Assembly: GCF_000758825.1 (NCBI RefSeq)
Contig: NZ_JRMX01000013.1
Location: 117,431 to 181,430, forward strand
Source of the DNA: Arcanobacterium sp. S3PF19
GTDB taxonomy: Bacteria; Actinomycetota; Actinomycetes; Actinomycetales; Actinomycetaceae
Length of the DNA stretch: 64,000 bases
Reading direction: 5' to 3'
Shown: piece after piece, positions 17,727 to 26,720 of the stretch
How positions within the stretch are numbered: position 1 is the stretch's first letter
Layout: each line of letters opens with the position of its first letter
The notes under the pieces: generated by a model
What the model was told of the DNA's origin: nothing
The model's database searches: none
Seen by the model: only the letters and a program-made list of their open reading frames with translations
Position numbers and translations under genes: made by a program

Positions 17727-18077
17727 ATGGCTATGAATTACTGTGATGCGGATGCGTTGGCAACGGTTTTCCATGCCCTGAGCGAGCCGACGCGTCTGAC
17801 CATATTAAGACATCTCTCCCGCGGAGAGCATCGTGTATGCGATTTGGTAAAACATTTGGATCTGGCACAGTCCACCGTCAGCAAACATTTGCTCTGTCTG
17901 CAAAACTGCGGTTTGGTGGAATGCCGCGCAGAAGGACGGGCGTCCTGGTTTTCGCTCGTAAACTGCGAAAAATTAGGCGCGGTTATCCGTGCCGCAATGG
18001 AGATGCTGAAAGAGTCTGACCGGATTCTGTCTTTCCGGGCACATCAGCGTAAAGACGAAGAAGGTAAATTATCATGA
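17727..18077 (+). CDS. ArsR/SmtB-family metal-sensing repressor
   Basis: A 116-residue winged-helix repressor with LSEPTRLTILRHLSRGEHRVCDLVKHLDLAQSTVSKHLLCLQNCGLVECRAEGR. The recognition helix is STVSKHLLCLQ. Candidate thiol ligands are Cys6, the Cys in helix 3 (RVCDL), two in LLCLQNC and one in VEC, suggesting a thiophilic or transition metal such as Cd, Pb or Zn. ArsR proteins dissociate from DNA when metal binds. It overlaps the CDF gene by four bases (ATGA), so repressor and efflux pump are coupled, and a dyad over its promoter suggests autorepression. Confidence 0.92.
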   Translation: MAMNYCDADALATVFHALSEPTRLTILRHLSRGEHRVCDLVKHLDLAQSTVSKHLLCLQNCGLVECRAEGRASWFSLVNCEKLGAVIRAAMEMLKESDRILSFRAHQRKDEEGKLS

Positions 18078-19003
18078 CACACGTTCACGAACGGCATCAC
18101 CATGAACACCGGCACGCATCGCGCAGACGTTTGGCGATTGCTTTCGGAATTACGTTCTGCATTGTGCTTGCACAGCTTATCGGCAGCGCGCTGACAGGAA
18201 GCCTGGCGTTGCTTACGGATACCGCCCATGCGGCAGTGGATGCTTCCAACCTGCTGTTTGCACTGTTTGCGGCGAGTCTTGCGCTTCGTCCGGCCTCGGA
18301 CAGGAAAACATGGGGATATGCGCGTGTGGAAGTTCTGGCGGCTCTGGCGCAGTCTCTGCTGCTGATCTGCGTGGGTGTGTATGCGGCCATTGAGGGGATT
18401 GAGCGTTTCTCCGCGCCCCCGCACGTTCATTCCGGAGGTCTGTTGGTGTTCGGTATCGTGGGTCTGTGCGCGAATGCGGCCTCAATGCTGGTGCTGATGG
18501 GGGAAAAAGAATCGAATCTGAACCTCAAAGCCGCATTTCTGCACGTCCTGAATGACGCTCTCGGTTCCGTGGGCGTGATCGTGGCGGCGGTTGTGATCCG
18601 CTTTACCGGTTTTTATCAGGCGGACGCGATTGCCGGCCTGTTTATCGCCTGCCTGATTGTTCCCCGGGCATTTGTTCTTCTGTACGAAACGGTGCAGATT
18701 CTTCTGGAAAGCACACCGAAAGAAGTAGATCTGGAAGAGGTGCGCAGGCACCTGATGAACGTGCATCACGTAAAAGACGTCCACGATCTGCACGCTTCAA
18801 AAATCGGCAGCGATCTGCCGATTCTCTCGGTGCATGTGGTGTTGGAAAAACACTGTTTCGAATCCGCCCATGCGCTGCAGATCCTGCGTGACGTGCAGGA
18901 CTGTCTCAGCACGCATTTCCCGGTGTCATTTTTGCATTCCACGATTCAGCTTGAAGACGCCGAGCTGCACGCGCGCGAGAAAAAAGAAGTGATTCACGGA
19001 TAG
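18074..19003 (+). CDS. Cation diffusion facilitator (Zn/Cd/Co efflux)
   Basis: A 309-residue CDF transporter that exports divalent metal in exchange for protons. It has a His-rich N-terminus (MTHVHERHHHEHRH), six transmembrane helices and a cytoplasmic domain from about residue 215. The transport-site motifs are DTAHAAVD in helix 2 and HVLNDALGS in helix 5; an HxxxD pattern at these positions is typical of zinc/cadmium CDFs. Context with an ArsR-family sensor supports metal detoxification. It resembles CzcD/ZitB, but the exact metal is not determined. Confidence 0.94.
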   Translation: MTHVHERHHHEHRHASRRRLAIAFGITFCIVLAQLIGSALTGSLALLTDTAHAAVDASNLLFALFAASLALRPASDRKTWGYARVEVLAALAQSLLLICVGVYAAIEGIERFSAPPHVHSGGLLVFGIVGLCANAASMLVLMGEKESNLNLKAAFLHVLNDALGSVGVIVAAVVIRFTGFYQADAIAGLFIACLIVPRAFVLLYETVQILLESTPKEVDLEEVRRHLMNVHHVKDVHDLHASKIGSDLPILSVHVVLEKHCFESAHALQILRDVQDCLSTHFPVSFLHSTIQLEDAELHAREKKEVIHG

Positions 19004-19026
19004 GCGGTTTGGGAATCAGTTTTGAA

Positions 19027-19062
19027 AAACCCGGCTGCCGCGCGTTTGCGGCAACCGGGTTT
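19027..19062. terminator. Hairpin terminator between CDF gene and trpB
   Basis: AAACCCGG and TGCCGC pair with GCGGCA and CCGGGTTT around a 6-base loop with one mismatch. On the reverse strand it is followed by TTTTTCAAAA, making a good terminator for trpB; on the forward strand the T-run is weak. Confidence 0.75.
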
Positions 19063-19096
19063 GCCTTCGCAGCCGGATGCACGGAAACGGATTATC

Positions 19097-20467
19097 CTAT
19101 CTTCCCGAAGAAACGGACCGTCCCACTTCCCGTTCGTTGGACTCTTCCGTCATTTCCTGCAGCACACGGGAAATACGCGGAGAAGTGACCTGCGTCTGTG
19201 CCGGATCGGCGTAAAGCAGATCGCCCAGAATCTTCGACACATACTCCAGATCTTTGTCTCCCCGTCCGGAAAGATTGACCAGAATATTGATTTCTTCGCC
19301 GGTCTCTTCCGCATGCTCGGCCATCTTCAGCGCATATGCCAGGGCGTGGGAGCTTTCCAAAGCCGGAATTATGCCCTCGTAGCGCGAAAGCAGACGGAAT
19401 GCCTGCAACGCTTCGGCGTCGGAAATTCCCACATACTGCGCGCGTTTTGAATCCATCAGGAAAGCGTGCTCCGGCCCGACACCGGGGTAGTCCAGGCCGG
19501 CGGAAACGGAATAGGATTCGCGCACATTTCCTTCGCTGTCCTGCAGCACGAAAGACCTGCTGCCGTGCAGAATGCCCACCTTTCCCCGGTTCAGGGGAGC
19601 GCCGTGTTTTCCGGTGTCCAGCCCTTCCCCGGCCGGTTCCACGCCGATCAGACGCACTTTTTCGTTCCCCGGCTGATCTTCCAGATACTGCGCAAACGCG
19701 CCGATTGCGTTGGAACCTCCGCCCACGGCGGCGACTACCGCGTCGGGAAGCCGTCCCGTCTGTTTCAGCATCTGCTGCCTGGATTCCTTGGAAATTACGG
19801 CCTGGAAATGCCGGACCAAAGTGGGGAACGGGTGCGGGCCGCAGGCCGATCCGAGCACATAGTGGGTGGTGGACAGGTGCTGAATCCAGTCTCCGAGCCC
19901 AACGTTGATCGCGTCCGACATGGAACCGCCGTCACTGCTGGTAACGGGCACAACGGTTGCCCCCATCAGCCGCATTCTCTGCACATTCGGGTGTTGGCGT
20001 GCCACGTCGTGCGCTCCCATGTAAATGGTGCATTCCATACCCATCAGTGCGGCAACCATTGCGGTTGCCGTTCCGTGCTGGCCTGCGCCCGTTTCGGCAA
20101 CCAGGCGTGTTTTCCCCAGCCGCTTTGCGATCAGTGCCTGTGCCAGTACCTGATTTCCTTTATGTGCCCCGCCGTGTGCCAAATCTTCACGCTTCAGGAA
20201 AATACGCGCTTTTCCGCGCCCTTTGCCCGCGAGGGGAAGATTCGCGCACTCTGTGACGGGTGTTGGTCTGCCCAGGTAGTTAGCCTGCAAAGAGGCAAGT
20301 TCCCGTACGAATTCGGGGTCGTTGACAGCCTCGGCGTAAGCCGCTTCCAGCTCGTCGAGTACGGGCAGAAGCTGTTCGGGTACGTACTGGCCGCCGTATT
20401 CGCCGAAAAATGCGGGGAGAAGCGTGTTGCGTTTTTCTATCGGGGGAACTGTCTGTGCGGTGTTCAT
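19097..20467 (-). CDS. trpB: Tryptophan synthase beta subunit (stand-alone)
   Basis: A 456-residue PLP enzyme joining indole and serine to make tryptophan. The PLP lysine is Lys103 in [11 protein letters not shown], followed by [13 protein letters not shown], the phosphate-binding GGGSNAIG and LSGRGDKDL. It is about 45 residues longer than typical TrpB, with an Asp/Glu/Ser-rich tail after the usual C-terminus. No trpA, trpC or other trp gene is in the window and a terminator follows, so it is monocistronic here. AAAGGACAG precedes the ATG, and a complete trp attenuator lies upstream. Without a nearby alpha subunit it may salvage free indole. Confidence 0.94.
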   Translation of the reverse strand: MNTAQTVPPIEKRNTLLPAFFGEYGGQYVPEQLLPVLDELEAAYAEAVNDPEFVRELASLQANYLGRPTPVTECANLPLAGKGRGKARIFLKREDLAHGGAHKGNQVLAQALIAKRLGKTRLVAETGAGQHGTATAMVAALMGMECTIYMGAHDVARQHPNVQRMRLMGATVVPVTSSDGGSMSDAINVGLGDWIQHLSTTHYVLGSACGPHPFPTLVRHFQAVISKESRQQMLKQTGRLPDAVVAAVGGGSNAIGAFAQYLEDQPGNEKVRLIGVEPAGEGLDTGKHGAPLNRGKVGILHGSRSFVLQDSEGNVRESYSVSAGLDYPGVGPEHAFLMDSKRAQYVGISDAEALQAFRLLSRYEGIIPALESSHALAYALKMAEHAEETGEEINILVNLSGRGDKDLEYVSKILGDLLYADPAQTQVTSPRISRVLQEMTEESNEREVGRSVSSGR

Positions 20468-20535
20468 TGTTGCTGTCCTTTCGGGAATTGATTTGCTTTA
20501 ATGTCCGAACGGCATTCTCGAAAGGGGTAAACCGG

Positions 20536-20577
20536 AAAACAAAACGGCCCGCGGCTTTCGGGAAGCCTCGCGGACCG
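20536..20577 (-). terminator. trp attenuator terminator upstream of trpB
   Basis: On the reverse strand, segment 3 (20569-20577 with AGGCTT) pairs with segment 4 (20545-20557) to form a GC-rich stem with a small bulge, followed by TTTTGTTTT. Segment 2 (20599-20607), just after the leader stop codon, can pair over 9 positions with the start of segment 3 to form the antiterminator. Segment 1 (20612-20618), overlapping the second Trp codon, can pair with segment 2. This is the standard four-segment attenuation layout. Confidence 0.85.
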
Positions 20578-20607
20578 GAAAAAAGGTTGACTGATATGCG
20601 GCCCGCG

Positions 20608-20646
20608 TTATGCGAGCCACCACCGGAAAAGATTCTGCGTCAACAT
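20608..20646 (-). CDS. trpL: trp leader peptide (12 residues, tandem Trp codons)
   Basis: The short reading frame encodes MLTQNLFRWWLA then TAA. Two adjacent UGG codons lie near its end, immediately before the alternative RNA stems. When charged tRNA-Trp is scarce a ribosome would stall on these codons, free segment 2 to pair with segment 3 and let transcription reach trpB. No strong ribosome site precedes the ATG; AT-rich TTATTT and GATAAA stretches lie just upstream, so the leader may be very short or absent. The match of peptide, codons and RNA stems makes the call firm despite the small size. Confidence 0.85.
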   Translation of the reverse strand: MLTQNLFRWWLA

Positions 20647-20694
20647 GTTTTTATCAGAGCACAAAATAATTCGTGACGCAAATCCGAAAACGGC

Positions 20695-21093
20695 CTATTC
20701 CAGAATCCGGACCGAGAACGGGTATCGGTACAGGTGTCCGGCGGAAGCGGCACGAATCGCCCGAATGTGGTGCAAAAGCATAAGAACGAGATAGGAAATC
20801 CAGCAGAGGGCGGCAAGGGGAATGCCGATTATTGTGACGAAGCACACCCATCCAAAGGCGTACAGCAGCCACATTGCGATGTTGAAATTAAATGATCCGG
20901 CTGCCGCCCGGCGGACATACGGGTCGGATTTTATCAGCCAAATCACCAGGGGGCCGATCAGGGCGAGCCACCCTGCGGTGCAGATCATTGCCACAAGGGC
21001 GGATGCGTGTGCGCACACCGCCCACTTGCGCTGCGCGGGCGTGGTAACCGGTTCGCCGTCTTCGCGATACCACTGTGCAAACGATTCTTCCAT
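20695..21093 (-). CDS. DUF4870-type small membrane protein
   Basis: A 132-residue protein. A hydrophilic N-terminus carries the family opening TPAQRKWAVCAHASAL, followed by three or four hydrophobic segments with LIGPLVIWLIKSDPYVRRAAAGSFNFNI, diagnostic of DUF4870 (Tic20-like) proteins. Function is unknown in bacteria. The ATG at 21093 is preferred over GTG 21099 because a GATAAT box lies exactly 6 bases before it, another leaderless arrangement. It lies upstream of the trp leader on the same strand but is separated by a promoter-bearing gap. Confidence 0.82.
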   Translation of the reverse strand: MEESFAQWYREDGEPVTTPAQRKWAVCAHASALVAMICTAGWLALIGPLVIWLIKSDPYVRRAAAGSFNFNIAMWLLYAFGWVCFVTIIGIPLAALCWISYLVLMLLHHIRAIRAASAGHLYRYPFSVRILE

Positions 21094-21346
21094 ACGCACA
21101 TTATCGGATACGGCAGCCGGCCGTGCAATCCGTTCCTCCTACCGCGTACGCGGCCTCCCGGTTTTCTCCGGGCCCGGCTGTCCGCCGTCTGCCCCGTAAA
21201 CGGATCCGATCCAAAAGACGGGGAGCGGACATTGTGAAATGTCTTAATAAATATCCGTAAAACTGTTATTTTCGGGAGAATCGGTGCGAAACTGGAGACG
21301 TTAAAGAGCGGTGTGGTTTTGCATCGAAAGACGCAAAGGTGTTGTG

Positions 21347-21817
21347 ATGGAAAAATGGAAACCCGGTAAAGGTGTGGTAGAGTTCCCCTCCGGTCGGCGG
21401 ATTCGCGGCCGTTCATGGCGTCTGCCCGTGGAGCAGAACGCCACCGTTTCCGTCATTCTGACCACAGCGGCGCCGGGCGAATTTTCGACGCACAGCATAT
21501 TCGCGGGCAATCCGCGGCGGATTATGATTGACTGGCCGGATTACCGGCTTCCCCGGCGCACGGCACAGGCCGCCGAGCAGCTTTACGGGGCATGGCAGAT
21601 GGCGGATTCCGAATTGGTGGAGATTACCTGCCGCGGCGGTGTCGGGCGGACGGGCACGGCGCTGGCCATGATTGCCATGTTTGAGGGAATGTCGGCCTGC
21701 GAGGCAATCGACTTTGTGCGCAGCCACTACAACGAGCAGTCGGTGCAGTCACATGCGCAGCGCGGATTTATCATGGATTTTTCGTTTTCCCCCAGAACGA
21801 ACGAGAACTGCGCTTAA
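21347..21817 (+). CDS. Protein-tyrosine/dual-specificity phosphatase-like protein
   Basis: A 156-residue cytoplasmic protein with the cysteine-phosphatase P-loop EITCRGGVGRTG (C-x5-R-T) at about residues 93-104, on a strand-loop-helix as in PTP/DSP folds. An Asp-containing segment upstream (IMIDWPDYRLP) could provide the general acid. Start ATG 21347 follows AAAGGTG; the 12-codon upstream extension has no support. It may dephosphorylate proteins or small phospho-compounds; no kinase partner is adjacent. The catalytic motif is certain, the substrate unknown. Confidence 0.78.
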   Translation: MEKWKPGKGVVEFPSGRRIRGRSWRLPVEQNATVSVILTTAAPGEFSTHSIFAGNPRRIMIDWPDYRLPRRTAQAAEQLYGAWQMADSELVEITCRGGVGRTGTALAMIAMFEGMSACEAIDFVRSHYNEQSVQSHAQRGFIMDFSFSPRTNENCA

Positions 21818-21924
21818 CCACGGAAAAATCCGTAAACCGGTATCTTTTTGTGCCGATAGTGTAAACTTTAACGACAGGCGGAAAATATCCGCACGTATGT
21901 CGGACTGTGAAAAGGAAGTTTCAG

Positions 21925-22692
21925 ATGCCCGTTTCCGGGAAGGAAAACTCAGGCCGGGAGCAGAAAGTGCGGGATAACCTGCGTGCTCTTGACGTTGCGA
22001 GCCTGGAAATTGAGCGCTACGGAGTGCATCCGGACCAGTTTATCGAATGGTACGGTCCCGAAGGCGGGAAAGTGGTGTGCTTTGTGCACGGAGGTTTTTT
22101 TCACGAAGACGGCACACTCAGCTATCTCCGTCCGGCCGCCTTTGCTCTGGGAGAGGCCGGGTACCGGGTTGCGCTCGTGGAATACAGACGGATAGCGGGC
22201 AATACTTCGGCAACAATGGAGGATATGTCGGTGCTCACGCGCCACAGGCGGCTGCGCGGCGCGACATGGCTGGGACATTCCGCAGGTTCCATTCCGGTGC
22301 TTAACGTACTGTTTGACCCGGATCTTGCGCCTTCGCACGCGGTGGTGCTGGCCCCTATTTTTGATCTGCGGCGCGACGTGGAGGAGTTTAAGGACACGGC
22401 AAAAAGCGATCTGGCGCGCTGGGTGGGCGGATCGCCGCAGCAGGTTCCGAACGCCTATGCTGATTTTGACCCGGCCGTTGCCTATGCACGTCTCGGCGCG
22501 GACGGATTTTCTTCGCGCGGATACCGCTTGGACGTGATTCACGGCGCACTTGACGAAACCATTCCCGTGCAGCGCAGCCGGGATTTGGCCGCGGAACCGT
22601 TTAATGTGGCGATTGTGGCGGAAGCCAACCACAACGACGTAATCTGTCCGGGGCACGACGCCTGGATTTTGCTTCTCGGCGCACTGGGCTAA
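21925..22692 (+). CDS. Alpha/beta-hydrolase (HGG oxyanion-hole type)
   Basis: A 255-residue alpha/beta hydrolase. It has the oxyanion hole FVHGGFF, the nucleophile elbow GHSAG (Ser near residue 115), the acid Asp in HGALDETIP and the His in EANHNDVI, so the catalytic triad is complete. The HGG and GHSAG pattern resembles kynurenine formamidase and carboxylesterase-like enzymes, but substrate is unknown. ATG 21925 is chosen over GTG 21907 because AAAAGGAAG then lies 6-7 bases upstream. Its TAA stop codon is also the first part of the -10 box of the next gene. Confidence 0.8.
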   Translation: MPVSGKENSGREQKVRDNLRALDVASLEIERYGVHPDQFIEWYGPEGGKVVCFVHGGFFHEDGTLSYLRPAAFALGEAGYRVALVEYRRIAGNTSATMEDMSVLTRHRRLRGATWLGHSAGSIPVLNVLFDPDLAPSHAVVLAPIFDLRRDVEEFKDTAKSDLARWVGGSPQQVPNAYADFDPAVAYARLGADGFSSRGYRLDVIHGALDETIPVQRSRDLAAEPFNVAIVAEANHNDVICPGHDAWILLLGALG

Positions 22693-22701
22693 ACTGGAAT
22701 C
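22690..22701 (+). promoter_or_regulatory. Leaderless promoter of the M18 aminopeptidase gene
   Basis: TAAACT (22690-22695) lies 6 bases before the ATG at 22702. Its first three bases are the stop codon of the upstream hydrolase gene. Confidence 0.6.
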
Positions 22702-24015
22702 ATGTTAGATTTATACGGTGTCGGTGCCCCCGAGTATGCAAAAGAATTTGCGCAGTTTATTTCCTCTTCCCCAACTTCCTACCATGCCGTGCGGGAAATA
22801 GTTTCCGTGCTGCGGACGGCAGGTTTTCGGGAGCAGGACGAACGCAGCCCGTGGGAGGGTTTGGACGCCGGGTACGTGCGGCGCGCGGGTGCGGTAATTG
22901 CCTGGCAGCTGCCGCGGAAAACAGAGGAAATCACCGGTTTTCGGATCGTGGGTTCGCACACCGATTCCCCGGCATTTCGGCTCAAGCCCAACCCGAACAG
23001 CGCCGCCGAGGGGTTCTCGCAGGCGAATGTGGAAGTTTACGGCGGTCCGCTGCTTAATTCGTGGCTTAACCGCGATCTGGGTTTGGCCGGCGTACTGGTG
23101 ACGGAGGAAGGCGAAACGCGTCTTGTGCGCACGCCGCCGATTCTGACGATCCCCCAGACGGCACCGCACCTGGACCGCCCGGCCAATAATACCCTTCCGG
23201 AACTTTCCGCGCAGCGCGACTGCCATCCGATATGGGCGCTGGGCAGGGAAGACGTATTTGACTTTCTCTGTGCCCGGGCGGATTTGGATCCCCGCAAAAC
23301 GGTGGGATTCGACATATTTACCTACGATACCCAGTCTCCTGCGCTTTTCGGCGGACCTGCGGGCACGGATTTTCTTTCCGCCTCCCGGCAGGACAATCTG
23401 ACTTCGGTGTTTGCCGCACTGCAGGCCTTTGTGAACCTGCGTGCCGCTTCACCGCGGGAGGATGCGCCGCAGTGCGCGGGAAACGACATTTCTGTTTTTG
23501 CCGCTTTCGACCACGAGGAGATCGGTTCGGCAAGTTTCTCCGGCGCCCACGGACCTTTTCTGCGGCAGGTGCTGAAGAGGATCTCGCTTTCCCTTGGCGC
23601 GCACGGCGATGAACAGCTCGTTCTTCTGGCCAATTCCTCCTGTCTGTCTGCCGACGCCGGGCACAGCGTAAGTCCGAATAAGCCGCATTTACACGATCCG
23701 GACCATCATCCCGTACTGGGTGCCGGTCCGCTGCTGAAAATAAATGCGGATCAGCGTTACGCAACCGAGTCCCGGGGATCGGCTCTCTGGCACCGTGCCT
23801 GCACTCTTGCGGGGCAGCGGTATCAGAAATTCGTGTCGAACAACGACGTTCCCTGCGGTTCTACGATCGGTCCGGCAACCGCGCGGCAGCTCGGAATTGT
23901 GACCGTCGACGTGGGAGCGCCTCTGCTGTCTATGCATTCGGTGCGGGAAATCTCTTCCCCGGCGGATCTGCTGGCCCTGGCAAAGATATTGTCCGCCTAT
24001 TACAGAGGCGCATAG
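22702..24015 (+). CDS. apeB: M18 family aminopeptidase (aspartyl aminopeptidase type)
   Basis: A 437-residue cytosolic metallo-aminopeptidase that removes N-terminal residues, often acidic ones, during peptide turnover. Metal ligands and catalytic residues are in IVGSHTDSPAFRLKP, SRQDNLTS, FDHEEIGSAS, SADAGHS and the final MHSVREIS. SSPTSYHAV near the N-terminus is also typical. It overlaps the next gene by one base (TAGTG), so the two are co-translated. It could degrade peptides brought in by the opp importer at 28-33 kb. Confidence 0.95.
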   Translation: MLDLYGVGAPEYAKEFAQFISSSPTSYHAVREIVSVLRTAGFREQDERSPWEGLDAGYVRRAGAVIAWQLPRKTEEITGFRIVGSHTDSPAFRLKPNPNSAAEGFSQANVEVYGGPLLNSWLNRDLGLAGVLVTEEGETRLVRTPPILTIPQTAPHLDRPANNTLPELSAQRDCHPIWALGREDVFDFLCARADLDPRKTVGFDIFTYDTQSPALFGGPAGTDFLSASRQDNLTSVFAALQAFVNLRAASPREDAPQCAGNDISVFAAFDHEEIGSASFSGAHGPFLRQVLKRISLSLGAHGDEQLVLLANSSCLSADAGHSVSPNKPHLHDPDHHPVLGAGPLLKINADQRYATESRGSALWHRACTLAGQRYQKFVSNNDVPCGSTIGPATARQLGIVTVDVGAPLLSMHSVREISSPADLLALAKILSAYYRGA

Positions 24016-25640
24016 TGGGCGGCGCGTGTTTTGCGCAGGTGTCGTTTAATCCCGCCCGTTCCCTGGACCGTGCCGCGGTTATGCATCCGCAGCGTCCTTC
24101 GGTTCACTACGGCGGGCAGCATTGGACGGTGCGCGAATCGGCACTTATAACGCGTGCCTTGGCTGTTTTCCTGCAGCGTCAGGGGATAGGGACCGGCGAC
24201 CGGGTGGCGGTTATTGCCCGTAATTCCCCGTATCACCTGTTTCTGCACGTGGCGTGTGCGCGAATCGGCGCCGTCACGGTTCCTGTCTCGCACCGTCTTT
24301 CGGGCGCCGAGCTGGAACGTCTGTTTGCGGTGTGCCGTCCGAAAATGGCGGTGGCCGATCCGGAGACGGTGAACGCGAATCTGATTCTGCGCGCCTATGC
24401 GTCTTCCGTGCAGGATCTGCGGCTGTGCGTGATAGACAACGATCCGCAGGCCCGGCAGACCGATCCCCTCCCGGCGCGGCGGTTTATTCCGATCAGCGCG
24501 GCAGATGAGTATCTGCAGACTGCGGAGAAGGAATTTTCCGCCTCTTTCATGACGGCGGACTCGCCCGGTTCAGTGCTGAACCGCGGCAGTTATCCGGAAG
24601 GTCTGGGAGCCATCCTTTTCACTTCGGCTTCTACGGGAAATGCGAAAGCGGTCGGTCTGACGCACGAACAGATGTGGTGGGGTTCGCAGAATTTCCGCGA
24701 CGGATTTGAGTATTCCGTGGCGGACACGGAGCTGGTGACGGCTCCGCTGACGCACATCGGCGGTTTTAACGGAACCACAATGGATCTGTTTAGCAGCGGC
24801 GGCACGGTGGTGATTGTGCGCGAATTCGACCCCGGCACGGTTTTGGAGTCTCTGCAGAAGTATCGGGTGGCGATGATGTTCGGAGTGCCGACGATATATG
24901 CGGCACTGATGAACCATCCCGATTTTCCGCACACCGACCTTTCTTCTTTCCGGCTTGCGCTGATCGGCGGTGCGGTCTGTGCGCCGGCACTGCTGCGCAG
25001 AATGCGCGCCCACGGTCTGCGTCCGGTGAACGTGTGGGGAATGACGGAAACCTCCGGTTCCGGTTTCTGTCTTTCCGCAGACGATCCCGGCCTTGGCTCT
25101 GTCGGGCGGCCTTTTGCGCATATTCAGGCGCGTTTGGTTGATCCGGGCACGGGTCTGGATTCTTCGCGCGGGGAGGGTGAACTGGCTTTGCGCGGACCGA
25201 GCGTGATTACGCGTTACTGGCAGGATCCGCAGGCGACGGCGGAGCTTATTCCGGACGGCTGGCTGCGCACGGGGGATCTGGCACGTCTGGACGGGCGGGG
25301 TATGCTCTGGATTGTCGGCAGGGTACACAATGTGATCAATACCGGCGGGGAAAAGGTCTCGCCCGAGGAAGTGACGCAGGTGCTTTCGGCAATGCCCGGT
25401 CTCAGCGATGTGGCCGTGTTTGGCGTTCCCGATTCCAAATGGGGAGAAAAAGTGGTCTGCGCGGCGGTAATGCGCTGCGGGTGCGCACCTGTGTCGCAGG
25501 AAGACGTTTATGCTTTTCTGGATTCGAAAATAGCTCACTACAAAATTCCCAAGCAGGTTCTGTGCCTGGAAGAGCTGCCGCTGACGGCAAACGGAAAAGT
25601 TGATTTTGCCCGGCTGCGCGAGGTGTTTGCGCGCCTTTAG
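24015..25640 (+). CDS. Acyl-CoA synthetase-like AMP-forming ligase
   Basis: A 541-residue class I adenylate-forming enzyme. The P-loop-like motif LFTSASTGNAKAVGLTH replaces the usual TSGTTGxPKG, with Ala for Gly in the third position. VWGMTETSG, the GWLRTGDLARLDGRGMLWIVGR hinge block, INTGGEKVSPEEV and the C-terminal catalytic Lys in LTANGKVD are in order. It would activate a carboxylic acid as acyl-AMP and probably transfer it to CoA; fatty acid or O-succinylbenzoate-like substrates are possible. The GTG start shares one base with the aminopeptidase stop. It converges tightly with lipA, whose stop is 9 bases away. Confidence 0.85.
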   Translation: MGGACFAQVSFNPARSLDRAAVMHPQRPSVHYGGQHWTVRESALITRALAVFLQRQGIGTGDRVAVIARNSPYHLFLHVACARIGAVTVPVSHRLSGAELERLFAVCRPKMAVADPETVNANLILRAYASSVQDLRLCVIDNDPQARQTDPLPARRFIPISAADEYLQTAEKEFSASFMTADSPGSVLNRGSYPEGLGAILFTSASTGNAKAVGLTHEQMWWGSQNFRDGFEYSVADTELVTAPLTHIGGFNGTTMDLFSSGGTVVIVREFDPGTVLESLQKYRVAMMFGVPTIYAALMNHPDFPHTDLSSFRLALIGGAVCAPALLRRMRAHGLRPVNVWGMTETSGSGFCLSADDPGLGSVGRPFAHIQARLVDPGTGLDSSRGEGELALRGPSVITRYWQDPQATAELIPDGWLRTGDLARLDGRGMLWIVGRVHNVINTGGEKVSPEEVTQVLSAMPGLSDVAVFGVPDSKWGEKVVCAAVMRCGCAPVSQEDVYAFLDSKIAHYKIPKQVLCLEELPLTANGKVDFARLREVFARL

Positions 25641-25649
25641 CCGGTCGCT

Positions 25650-26720
25650 CTATGCGCATCCCGTTTCGCGGCAGGGCGTATGTGTTTTTCTCTCCCGGCC
25701 GCGCATACGGTAAAGAACCGAGGATGCTTCCTGGCGTGAAACCAGATCTCCGTTTCCGATGCCTGCCAGATGCGGCGGAATGGGACGGTTTCTTGCTTTC
25801 ATCGCCCGCGCCCAGAGAGTGCCCGAGCGGTAGGAAGAGCGGACGAGCGGTCCGGCCATAATTCCGGCAAATCCGATGCCGTAACCGATTTTGGTCAGTT
25901 CGACGAATTCTCCCGGCTTCACCCACCGGTCGATTGGGTGGTGCAGAGGCGAGGGGCGCAGGTACTGGGTGAGCGTGAGAATATCGCATCCCGCTTCGTG
26001 CAGATCTTCCATGGCGGAGATAACCTCGTCAAACGTTTCGCCCATTCCCAGAATCAGATTTGATTTTGTGAGCAGACCGTTTTCCGAAGCAAAGGTGATT
26101 AGGTCCAAAGAGCGTTCGTAGCGGAACGCGGGGCGGATCTTCTTAAAAATTCTGGGCACGGTTTCCAAATTATGCGCCAGCACTTCCGGGCGGGAGTCAA
26201 ATACCTGCTGCAGTGCGGGTGCTCCTCCGCGCATGTCGTCGATCAGCAGCTCCACGCCCGTATGCGGAGACAGCTCGTGGATCCGGCGGCACGTTTCGGC
26301 ATAGAGCCAGGAGGCGCCGTCCGGCAGATCGTCGCGCGTTACTCCCGTAACCGTGCTGTAATTTAGGTTCATGTCGCGGATCTGTTCCGCTATGCGCCGC
26401 GGTTCGTCGCGGTCATACTGTGTGGGGCGTCCGGTTTTGATAAAGCAGAAGTCGCAGCGTCTGGTGCAGATGTCCCCGCCGATGAGAAATGACGCTTCCC
26501 GATCCTGCCAGCATTCGTAGATATTGGGACAGTTGGCTTCGGCGCAGACGGTGTGCAGGGATGCCCCCTGCACACGCCGGCGCATGTCCTCGTATTCTTT
26601 TCCCACGCCTGCCGTCGTTTTAATCCAGGCCGGTTTGGTTTCGATCGGGGTTTGCAGATTCTGTTTTTCGACTCTCAGCAGTTTTCTGCCGTCGGGGTTT
26701 ACCCGCGCGGATGTGTTCAT
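25650..26720 (-). CDS. lipA: Lipoyl synthase
   Basis: A 356-residue radical-SAM enzyme that inserts two sulfurs into protein-bound octanoyl groups. The auxiliary cluster motif [12 protein letters not shown] (C-x4-C-x5-C) and the radical SAM motif CTRRCDFC (C-x3-C-x2-C) are complete, as are [17 protein letters not shown] and the C-terminal SSY segment (VRSSYRSG). The ATG overlaps the lipB stop by four bases (ATGA), so lipB-lipA form one operon. An in-frame frame continues to 27419 but lies inside lipB and is not coding. Confidence 0.97.
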   Translation of the reverse strand: MNTSARVNPDGRKLLRVEKQNLQTPIETKPAWIKTTAGVGKEYEDMRRRVQGASLHTVCAEANCPNIYECWQDREASFLIGGDICTRRCDFCFIKTGRPTQYDRDEPRRIAEQIRDMNLNYSTVTGVTRDDLPDGASWLYAETCRRIHELSPHTGVELLIDDMRGGAPALQQVFDSRPEVLAHNLETVPRIFKKIRPAFRYERSLDLITFASENGLLTKSNLILGMGETFDEVISAMEDLHEAGCDILTLTQYLRPSPLHHPIDRWVKPGEFVELTKIGYGIGFAGIMAGPLVRSSYRSGTLWARAMKARNRPIPPHLAGIGNGDLVSRQEASSVLYRMRGRERKTHTPCRETGCA

